Shown: in pieces, positions 1 to 5,077 of the stretch
Layout of the letters: each line of letters starts with the position of its first letter
Numbering within the stretch: the stretch's first letter is position 1
From: Elusimicrobiota bacterium
GTDB taxonomy: Bacteria; Elusimicrobiota; Elusimicrobia; UBA1565; UBA9628
DNA: 5,077 bases
Assembly: GCA_023700845.1 (NCBI GenBank)
Contig: JAMPYD010000189.1
Location: 1-5,077 of the forward strand
Reading direction: 5' to 3'
The notes under the pieces: generated by a model
Database searches by the model: none
Seen by the model: only the letters and a program-made list of their open reading frames with translations
Told to the model about the DNA's origin: nothing
Program-made: the position numbers and the translations under genes

Positions 1-702
1 AAGACCGGCTACGAGAAGGCGATGGCCGCGGGCATGACCGGCAAGCGCCTCAACGTCCTGTTCCAGCGCGCCCTGTTCGTCGGCAAGAAGGTCCGCACCG
101 AGACCGCGCTCGCGTCCGGCTCCCTGTCGGTCCCGTCCGTCGCCGTCCAGCTCGCGGAGACCATCTTCGGCCGCCTCGAGGGGAAGTGCGCGCTGATCCT
201 GGGCGCGGGCGCCATGTCCGAGCTCGCCGCCAAGCACCTGGCCGCGAAAGGGGTCAGCAAGCTCGTCGTCGCCAACCGCACCTGGGACCGCGCCTATCAG
301 CTGGCCGCCCGCTACCAGGGCGAGGCCGTCAAGTGGGAGACCTTCCCCGCCGAGCTCGAGCGCGCCGACGTCGTCATCTGCTCGACCGGAGCGCCGTCCG
401 CGGTGCTCACGAGCGACATCGTGTCGGCCGCCGTGCGCCGCCGCGGGGGGCGCTCGCTGTTCCTGATCGACATCGCGATGCCGCGCGACATCGAGGAATC
501 GGTTCATAAGATCGACGGCGTCTACCTCTACCGCATCGAGGACCTCGAGGCGATCGTGGCCAAGAACATGGCCTCGCGCGCCGAGTCCGTCGCCGCGGCG
601 CGGCGCATCGTGGACGCGAAGTCCGCCGAATTCGTCGCCTGGGCCCGGTCCCTGTCGACCGGCCGCGAGCTCAGCCTCAAGCACTCGGAAATCGGCGCAT
701 GA
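1..702 (+). CDS. hemA: Glutamyl-tRNA reductase, C-terminal part (5' end outside window)
   Basis: The frame is open from base 1, so the gene starts upstream; 233 residues are visible. HemA reduces glutamyl-tRNA(Glu) to glutamate-1-semialdehyde with NADPH in the cytoplasm, the first committed step of C5-pathway tetrapyrrole synthesis. Family signatures in order (fragment numbering): the G-x-x-L-N-x-L-F-Q region with GKKVRTET (28-35), the SLSVPSVAVQLA helix (41-52), the dinucleotide-binding GAGAM (68-72; usually GAGEM), ANRTWDRA, then LIDIAMPRDIEESV followed by the YRIEDLEAIV segment. The catalytic domain with its active-site Cys lies off the left edge. The protein ends soon after the long spinal helix (EFVAWARSLSTG), where typical HemA proteins of about 420 residues continue for roughly 100 residues of dimerization domain. 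That domain appears absent. The stop codon overlaps the next gene's start as ATGA, indicating co-translation. The identification is firm; the truncation is inferred from remembered family architecture. Confidence 0.95.
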   Translation, partial: KTGYEKAMAAGMTGKRLNVLFQRALFVGKKVRTETALASGSLSVPSVAVQLAETIFGRLEGKCALILGAGAMSELAAKHLAAKGVSKLVVANRTWDRAYQLAARYQGEAVKWETFPAELERADVVICSTGAPSAVLTSDIVSAAVRRRGGRSLFLIDIAMPRDIEESVHKIDGVYLYRIEDLEAIVAKNMASRAESVAAARRIVDAKSAEFVAWARSLSTGRELSLKHSEIGA

Positions 703-1652
703 GGCGGACGGCGTCCCTGGCCCTGCTCGCTCTGTGCGCGCCCCTGGCGGCCGCGCCCGTCCCGGCCCCGTACGGCATCCTCCTGCTCGCCCACGGGGGG
801 GACTCCTCGTGGAACGCCGAGGTCGCGCGGCTGAGGCGGCGGGTCGACGCGAAGGTCCCGACCGAGTCCGCGCTCGGCATGGCCGACCCGGCGGCCCTGC
901 AGTCCGCCGTGCTGCGGCTCGAGAAGCGCGGGGTGACGCGTATCGTCGCGGTGCCGCTGTTCGTGCAGAGCCGCTCCGAGGTGCTCGACCAGACCCGCTA
1001 CGCCCTGGGCTTGTCGGACAAGCCCTCCGAGGCGCTGCGCGACGGGCTCGAGCGCATGGCCAAGGCTCACGCCGCGGCCGCGAAGGCGCGCGGCGCCCAT
1101 GGCGCCCACGCCGCCCACGGCTCCCCGGCGCACGGCCACTCGATGGAGTTCTCGACCGCGCGCGTGAAGTCCCGCGGCCCCATCGCGCTGGCCGACGCCC
1201 TCGACGATCACGCCCTCGTGGGCCGCATCCTCGTCGAGCGCGCGAAGGCGCTGAGCCGGGACGCGGCGAAGGAAACCGTCGTCCTCGTCGCCCACGGCCC
1301 CGTCGACGAGGCGGCCGTGGACGCCTGGCGAGCCTCCCTGGCCTCCCTGTGCCGGTCCTTCGCGGGCTTCCGCGGCTGCGCCCACGCCCTTCTTCGCGAC
1401 GACGCGGCCCCGGAGATCCGCGCGGCCGCCGTCGCCGACCTGCGCGCGCTGGTCTCGCGCGCGAAGGCCGAGGATGGGCGCGCCGTCGTGATCCCGGTGC
1501 TCATCGCCCGCGGCGGCATCGAAAAGAAGATCGTCAAGGATCTCGACGGCCTCGACTACGCCTGGGACGGCCGGACCTTGATGCCCCACGACGGCTTCGA
1601 CGCCTGGGTCCTCGAGCGCGCGGCGTCGGTGGAATGGTCCGGCCGGCCGTAG
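699..1652 (+). CDS. Exported two-domain CbiX/SirB-like (sirohydrochlorin chelatase family) protein
   Basis: The protein has 317 residues. Residues 1-19 form a signal peptide (MRR, hydrophobic core ALLALCAPL, AAA near a likely cleavage site), so it is probably exported. Two CbiX-type halves follow. The first has GILLLAHGG (26-34, His32) and VAVPLFVQSRSEV (83-95). The second has VVLVAHGP (194-201, His199), LRDDAAPEIR, VIPVLIARGGIEKKI (264-278) and LMPHDGFDAWV (His297). Class II chelatases insert Co2+ or Fe2+ into sirohydrochlorin using His ligands; here the second His expected in the first half seems replaced by Arg92. The linker at 134-147 holds five histidines in 14 residues, suggesting metal binding. 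The ATG lies within the hemA stop (ATGA), with GGAA at 687-690 as a plausible ribosome site 8 bases upstream. The hemA neighbour fits tetrapyrrole metabolism, but periplasmic location argues against ordinary chelation of cytoplasmic precursors. It may be a metal or haem handling protein. Family assignment is good; activity is uncertain. Confidence 0.85.
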   Translation: MRRTASLALLALCAPLAAAPVPAPYGILLLAHGGDSSWNAEVARLRRRVDAKVPTESALGMADPAALQSAVLRLEKRGVTRIVAVPLFVQSRSEVLDQTRYALGLSDKPSEALRDGLERMAKAHAAAAKARGAHGAHAAHGSPAHGHSMEFSTARVKSRGPIALADALDDHALVGRILVERAKALSRDAAKETVVLVAHGPVDEAAVDAWRASLASLCRSFAGFRGCAHALLRDDAAPEIRAAAVADLRALVSRAKAEDGRAVVIPVLIARGGIEKKIVKDLDGLDYAWDGRTLMPHDGFDAWVLERAASVEWSGRP

Positions 1653-1653
1653 T

Positions 1654-1682
1654 TTGACAGGCCGCGCGGTAATTGATATTTT
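1654..1682 (+). promoter_or_regulatory. Sigma70-type promoter with extended -10, upstream of the bc operon
   Basis: TTGACA at 1654-1659 matches the -35 consensus perfectly. After a 17-base spacer comes TATTTT at 1677-1682 (4 of 6 against TATAAT), preceded by TG at 1674-1675, which makes an extended -10. It begins two bases after the cbiX-like stop codon, in a sharply AT-richer stretch of a GC-rich window. Transcription would start near 1689 and give a leader of about 50 bases before the Rieske start. No hairpin followed by a T-run precedes it, so read-through from hemA is also possible. This rests on sequence match only. Confidence 0.6.
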
Positions 1683-1683
1683 G

Positions 1684-1696
1684 TGACGCTTGACGC
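1684..1696 (+). repeat. Short direct repeat TGACGC x2 near the predicted transcription start
   Basis: TGACGC occurs at 1684-1689 and again at 1691-1696, one base apart, directly across the predicted start of transcription of the bc operon. Such placement would suit an operator, but a 6-base repeat in 85 bases may be chance. No dyad matching the FNR or CRP consensus is present; only a lone TTGAT half at 1673-1677 is seen. Confidence 0.25.
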
Positions 1697-1737
1697 AGAA
1701 TTTTTCTCATAACCGGCATAGGTAAGAAACGACAAAA

Positions 1738-2313
1738 ATGAGCGATCCCACCCCGAATCCCGCGCCCGAGCCGAAACCCGCCGCGCCGGCCCCCGCGCCC
1801 GCCGCCGCCCCGAAGCCCGCAGCCAAGCCGGCCGACCTCTCCCGCGGAGATTTCCTCTGGGCGGGCTGGAGCATGCTCGCCGCCTTCTTCGCCGCCTCCG
1901 CGGCCGCCGGCGCGCGCTTCATGTTCCCGAACGTGATCTACGAGCCGTCGCAGAAGTTCAACGCCGGCCAGGCGTCGGGCTACGACCTCGGCGTCTCCAC
2001 GAAGTGGCTCAACGAGCAGCGCGTCTGGATCGTGCGCACGCCGTCGGGCTTCTACGCGATGTGGGCGCGCTGCACCCACCTCGGCTGCACGCCCAACTGG
2101 TGGGGCGACCAGAACCGCTTCAAGTGCCCGTGCCACGGCTCGAACTACACCCTCGACGGCGACGTGATCGCCGGCCCCGCGCCGATGCCGCTGTGGCGCA
2201 CGAAGGTCGAGCTGGCCCCGACCGGCGACCTGATCGTGGACAAGGCCGTCCTCGAGAACAAGCCCGGCAAGCGCGAGCACGCGCCCTACTTCGCGAACTA
2301 CGCGTCCGCCTGA
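1738..2313 (+). CDS. Rieske 2Fe-2S protein of a cytochrome bc complex
   Basis: This 191-residue protein carries electrons from quinol at the Qo site to the cytochrome c subunit. Residues 4-33 are a low-complexity Pro/Ala/Lys tail on the cytoplasmic side. A single membrane helix spans about 39-60, then a short linker and the soluble Rieske domain. The cluster motifs are CTHLGC (112-117) and CPCHGS (130-135). Ligands would be Cys112, His114, Cys130 and His133, with Cys117 and Cys132 forming the disulfide. Ser135 and Tyr137, which tune potential by hydrogen bonds to the cluster, are present. GPAPMPL (146-152) is the usual proline loop. Just before the helix is S-R-G-D-F-L (35-40), which resembles the Tat motif SRRxFLK with the second Arg lost. 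The ATG is the only in-frame start before the helix; the only Shine-Dalgarno candidate, AGG at 1720-1722, is weak and far. The Rieske-cytochrome b order matches known bc operons (qcrA/petA-type genes). Confidence 0.95.
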   Translation: MSDPTPNPAPEPKPAAPAPAPAAAPKPAAKPADLSRGDFLWAGWSMLAAFFAASAAAGARFMFPNVIYEPSQKFNAGQASGYDLGVSTKWLNEQRVWIVRTPSGFYAMWARCTHLGCTPNWWGDQNRFKCPCHGSNYTLDGDVIAGPAPMPLWRTKVELAPTGDLIVDKAVLENKPGKREHAPYFANYASA

Positions 2314-2316
2314 GGA
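2312..2316 (+). promoter_or_regulatory. Ribosome binding site for cytochrome b
   Basis: GAGGA overlaps the Rieske stop codon (TGA at 2311-2313) and lies 12 bases before the ATG at 2329, slightly longer than optimal. It supports this start and suggests coupled translation of Rieske and cytochrome b. Confidence 0.5.
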
Positions 2317-2328
2317 TAATCGATCAAC

Positions 2329-3984
2329 ATGCCCACGCTCGACATCGAGAAGATCAAGAAAGAGGTCATCGACTCCCAGCTCTGGCGGTCCGTCTTCCGC
2401 GGCGGCGTCTGGAAGGACACCCCTCGCGACCGCGCCGGCCACATCATCGGCAACGTCTGGCTGCACCTTCACCCCGTCAAGGTCCGGCCCCGCGCGCTCG
2501 AGTGGCTGTACACCTGGGGCATGGGCGGCATCTCTTTCGCGCTGTACCTGATCCTGACGCTCACCGGCGTGGCGCTGATGTTCTACTACCGCCCGACGAT
2601 CGGCCTGGCCTACCGCGACATCAAGGACCTCGAGTTCGCGGTCACGCTCGGCATGTTCCTGCGCAACGCCCACCGCTGGGCCGCGCAGGCGATGGTCGTC
2701 GCCGTCATCGCGCACATGGTGCGCGTGTTCCTGACCGGCGCCTATAAAAAGCCCCGCGAGTTCAACTGGGGCATCGGCGTCCTCCTGCTGACGCTCACCT
2801 TGTTCCTCTCGTTCACCGGCTACCTCCTGCCGTGGGACCAGCTGGCGATCTGGGCCGTCACCGTCGGCACGAACATGGCCGGCGCGACCCCGGTGCTCGG
2901 CAACGAGGGGCCGCTCGGCTCGCTCGTCGGCATGCGCATCAACAACGACGTGCGCTTCACCTTGCTCGGCGGCACGATGGTCGGCGAGAACACGCTCCTG
3001 CGCTTCTACGTCATGCACTGCGTGGCGGTGCCGCTCGTCGTCGGAATCCTTCTTATTTTGCACTTTTGGAGAATCCGCAAGGACAGCTTCTCGGCCGCGC
3101 CCTACCAGGCCAACGAGGAGAAGGTGGACGTCTGGCCCCACCTCGTCAAGCGCGAGTACATCGCCGCCGCGGCGACCGTGCTCTTCATCATGATCTGGTC
3201 GATCCTCCAGAACGCCCCGCTCGAGGCGATCGCCAACCCGAACGTCACCACCAACCCGTCGAAGGCCCCGTGGTACTTCGTCGGCCTGCAGGAGCTGCTG
3301 GTGTACTTCGACCCGTGGATCGCCGGCGTCGTCATGCCCGGCCTGATCATCGTGGGCCTGATCGCCATCCCTTACATCGACACCAACCCGAAGGGCGTCG
3401 GGTACTACGCCTGGAAAGAACGGCCGTTCGCGAACACCCTGTTCATGCTCGGCGTCGTGATGTGGTTCGCCCTGATCTACATCGGCTACGCCCTGCGCGG
3501 GCCGAACTACGCCTGGTACTGGCCGTGGGAGTCGTGGTACATGCTCAAGCCCGCGCCGCCGCCCACGTGGAGCGTGTTCGGCCCGAAGCCCGACGGCGCG
3601 TACTCCATGCTCATCGGCATACCGCTGATGGGCGCGGTGACCGCGGCGTGGATGCTGCTGCCCAAGCTCATCCAGAAGGAGCTCGACGGCAAGAAGACGA
3701 TGGGGGCCTTCCTCGGTCTTCTCGCCGTCGTCGCCGGCGCCGGCATCGCGCTGGGCAAGATGGGCCCGATCGAAGGCGCCTTCCTGCTCTTCTTCACGGG
3801 AGCCTCCTTTTATTACGGCTTCGTCCTGCCGCAGCGCCACATCCGGACCTTGGATTGGCCGCGGTATCTCGTCACGATGGTCCTGGTCGTCAGCACGATG
3901 AGCGTCCTCCTCAAAATGTGCGCTCGTCTCGCGTTCAACATCAAATACGTGCTGACGATCCCTTCGATCAGCATGAACTTCTGA
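2329..3984 (+). CDS. Fused cytochrome b (b6 plus subunit IV type) with C-terminal helical extension
   Basis: This 551-residue membrane core of a quinol:cytochrome c oxidoreductase binds two b haems and forms the Qo and Qi sites. The b6-like half has helices at about 66-86, 117-137, 147-165 and 228-246. Haem ligands are His115/His129 (13 residues between) and His230/His245 (14 between, the b6f-type spacing). LTGVALMFYYRPT and GYLLPWDQLAIWA are classic b6 signatures. The subunit IV-like half follows in the same chain: helix near 278-296, the Qo loop with APWY at 313-316 (PEWY in most bc1 and b6f complexes), and helices near 330-351 and 369-389. Gly64 stands where b6 has the Cys that holds haem c(i). 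Beyond the b6f core come helices near 424-446, 457-476, 480-500 and 511-531, so the chain is longer than b6 plus subunit IV (about 375 residues). APWY and the partners suggest menaquinol as substrate; this is inference. The stop is one base before the cytochrome c start. Confidence 0.95.
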   Translation: MPTLDIEKIKKEVIDSQLWRSVFRGGVWKDTPRDRAGHIIGNVWLHLHPVKVRPRALEWLYTWGMGGISFALYLILTLTGVALMFYYRPTIGLAYRDIKDLEFAVTLGMFLRNAHRWAAQAMVVAVIAHMVRVFLTGAYKKPREFNWGIGVLLLTLTLFLSFTGYLLPWDQLAIWAVTVGTNMAGATPVLGNEGPLGSLVGMRINNDVRFTLLGGTMVGENTLLRFYVMHCVAVPLVVGILLILHFWRIRKDSFSAAPYQANEEKVDVWPHLVKREYIAAAATVLFIMIWSILQNAPLEAIANPNVTTNPSKAPWYFVGLQELLVYFDPWIAGVVMPGLIIVGLIAIPYIDTNPKGVGYYAWKERPFANTLFMLGVVMWFALIYIGYALRGPNYAWYWPWESWYMLKPAPPPTWSVFGPKPDGAYSMLIGIPLMGAVTAAWMLLPKLIQKELDGKKTMGAFLGLLAVVAGAGIALGKMGPIEGAFLLFFTGASFYYGFVLPQRHIRTLDWPRYLVTMVLVVSTMSVLLKMCARLAFNIKYVLTIPSISMNF

Positions 3985-3985
3985 C

Positions 3986-5077
3986 ATGAGCTACCGAAAA
4001 GCCTTTATCGCCTCGAACGCACTGATGCTGGCGGCCTTCGTCTGGGCCTTCGCCAAGGACTTTCAAGCCGAGTGGAAGCCCTACCAGAAGAAGTACTACC
4101 AGATGGCCGCCGACGAGATGGACAAGCAGGCGGCCGCCGAGAAGGACGAGAAGAAGGCCGCGGACCTCAAGCTCGCGGCGAAGAAGATGCGGCGCTCGCC
4201 TCTCGAGGTCAAGCAGATCATCTCCGTCGACCTCGGCCGCTTCGACCGCTGCGTGACCTGCCACGTCGGCATGGACGAGTACACGAACACCACGCTGAAG
4301 AACGGCTTCACCGAGCATCCGTACAAGGCGCATCCGAAGGTGGACACGGCGCTGATCAAGGCGCATCCGTTCGCCAAGTTCGGCTGCACCTCGTGCCATT
4401 CCGGCCAGGGCCTCGCCACGACCGTCGACGGCGCGCACGGCTGGATCAAGCACTGGGAAAAGCCGATGCTCAAGGGCGTGACGATCCAGGGCTCGTGCGT
4501 GAAGTGCCACGACAACTTCGAGACCCTCAAGGGCGCGGAGGTCGCGGCCCAGGGCAAGAAGCTGTTCAACAAGCACGGCTGCCAGGGCTGCCACGCGATC
4601 AACGGAAAGGGCGGCGTCATCTCCGTCGAGCTCGGCGACATCGCCGACAAGCCGTTCGAGCGCATCGCGGGCTACAACTTCAAGCGGGTCCGCATCGACG
4701 GCAAGGAGCTCCCGGACGAGCACCACAACAGCCACTGGAACATCCAGAACTGGATCCGCGCCCACATCGTCAACGACCCCGCGGAGGTCACGCCGAACGA
4801 CCCGTTCGCCGAGCTCAACGCGGAGCCGATCCCGCCTTCGGGCATGCCCGACTTCACGAAGGAGATCACCGCGGAGCAGGCGGACGCGATCACGGCCTAC
4901 CTCTCGGGCCTGACCAAGGAAGAGATCATCCCGTACCGCTACCACGTGACGGCGCCGGCGCCGAAGGATCCGCCGTTGACGGGCCTGGCGCGGGGCAAAT
5001 ACGTCTACGAGAAGTACGGCTGCCAGGGCTGCCACGGCCTCGACGCCAAGCAGGGACGGCGCCGCTTCAACGCGGCG
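3986..5077 (+). CDS. Membrane-anchored multihaem cytochrome c (3' end outside window)
   Basis: The first 364 residues are visible and the frame is open at the right edge. The ATG is one base after the cytochrome b stop (TGAcATG), with no convincing ribosome site, so translation is probably coupled. Residues 6-23 form an uncleaved-type signal anchor. Residues 40-70 are rich in Ala, Lys, Glu and Asp and look like a helical stalk. Five haem c motifs (CXXCH) follow: 89-93 (CVTCH), 134-138 (CTSCH), 171-175 (CVKCH), 199-203 (CQGCH) and 346-350 (CQGCH). Hemes 1-3 lie in a compact multihaem region with His111, His116, His127, His151 and His156 as possible distal ligands. Haem 4 sits in a class I cytochrome c domain (about 186-309) with Met287 in SGMPDF as likely axial ligand. 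Haem 5 begins a second such domain. Its place after Rieske and cytochrome b says it substitutes for cytochrome c1 or f and accepts electrons from Rieske at the periplasmic face. Confidence 0.92.
   Translation, partial: MSYRKAFIASNALMLAAFVWAFAKDFQAEWKPYQKKYYQMAADEMDKQAAAEKDEKKAADLKLAAKKMRRSPLEVKQIISVDLGRFDRCVTCHVGMDEYTNTTLKNGFTEHPYKAHPKVDTALIKAHPFAKFGCTSCHSGQGLATTVDGAHGWIKHWEKPMLKGVTIQGSCVKCHDNFETLKGAEVAAQGKKLFNKHGCQGCHAINGKGGVISVELGDIADKPFERIAGYNFKRVRIDGKELPDEHHNSHWNIQNWIRAHIVNDPAEVTPNDPFAELNAEPIPPSGMPDFTKEITAEQADAITAYLSGLTKEEIIPYRYHVTAPAPKDPPLTGLARGKYVYEKYGCQGCHGLDAKQGRRRFNAA
4571..5036 (+). repeat. In-frame repeat of the haem-binding segment (4571-4595 and 5012-5036)
   Basis: Two 25-base copies differ at one base (C4574 versus T5015). 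Each encodes K-(H/Y)-G-C-Q-G-C-H at haems 4 and 5. They are 441 bases (147 codons) apart, so in frame. The flanking protein is also similar: GKKLFNKHGCQGCH against GKYVYEKYGCQGCH. This fits tandem duplication of a class I cytochrome c domain within the gene. Shared codon preference could account for part of the nucleotide identity. Confidence 0.6.

Noticed and set aside
528..1589. Minus-strand open frame (353 codons) across the hemA/cbiX-like boundary
   Set aside because: It spans two real coding genes and has shadow-type composition without motifs.
1641..1648. GGCCGGCC palindrome at the end of the chelatase-like gene, considered as a terminator
   Set aside because: It has no loop and no following T-run, lies inside the coding sequence, and such palindromes are expected at this GC content.
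1673..1686. Possible FNR or CRP site (TTGAT, TGTGA) in the promoter spacer
   Set aside because: Only single half-sites are present; the matching ATCAA or TCACA half is missing at the right distance.
2742..2748. TATAAAA sequence as an internal promoter
   Set aside because: It encodes Ala-Tyr-Lys-Lys in a conserved loop of cytochrome b and has no -35 element at proper spacing that I can see.
1534..3987. Very long open frame on the minus strand (817 codons) opposite the Rieske and cytochrome b genes
   Set aside because: Its translation is low-complexity and rich in Arg, Asp, Glu, Val and His with no recognisable domain; the opposite strand has two unmistakable genes. GC-rich third positions keep the antisense frame open.
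2832..3989. Overlapping + strand open frame inside cytochrome b
   Set aside because: It is an out-of-frame Arg-rich translation; the cytochrome b frame runs intact with all haem ligands.
3968..5035. Long minus-strand open frame (355 codons) opposite the cytochrome c gene
   Set aside because: The + strand encodes five CXXCH motifs, an anchor and Met-ligand segment; the minus frame is a Leu/Val/Arg/Asp-rich shadow.

Overview
The window is GC-rich (about two thirds G+C by eye, with C or G in most third codon positions). All four recognisable genes lie on the + strand. It reads as a bacterial chromosome segment for tetrapyrrole synthesis and quinol-linked respiration, with no mobile element, CRISPR array or RNA gene seen. 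The proteins suggest a diderm bacterium with a menaquinol-type cytochrome bc complex and multihaem cytochromes c. Elusimicrobiota, Acidobacteriota or a deltaproteobacterial-type lineage would all fit. That placement is an impression, not a result.

Left part (1-1652): the C-terminal two thirds of a glutamyl-tRNA reductase (HemA, first committed step of C5-pathway haem synthesis) enters from the left edge. It overlaps by 4 bases (ATGA) a two-domain CbiX/SirB-like chelatase-family protein with a signal peptide and a histidine-rich linker. The HemA appears to stop before the usual dimerization domain.

Middle gap (1653-1737): an AT-rich 85-base spacer carries a near-consensus sigma70-type promoter (TTGACA, 17-base spacer, extended -10), so the respiratory genes can be transcribed independently of hemA.

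Right part (1738-5077): a compact operon encodes a Rieske 2Fe-2S protein, a large fused cytochrome b (b6 plus subunit IV in one chain, with extra C-terminal helices), and the first 364 residues of a membrane-anchored multihaem cytochrome c with five CXXCH motifs so far. The gene continues past the right edge. Together these would form a quinol:cytochrome c oxidoreductase in which the multihaem protein takes the place of cytochrome c1 or f. Quinol oxidized at the Qo site would send one electron through Rieske to the c haems and one through the two b haems.

Points worth a second look are the APWY Qo motif in place of PEWY, the absence of the haem c(i) cysteine, a one-arginine Tat-like motif in the Rieske protein, the C-terminal helices of cytochrome b, the multihaem subunit with its charged stalk, and the exported chelatase-like protein next to hemA.
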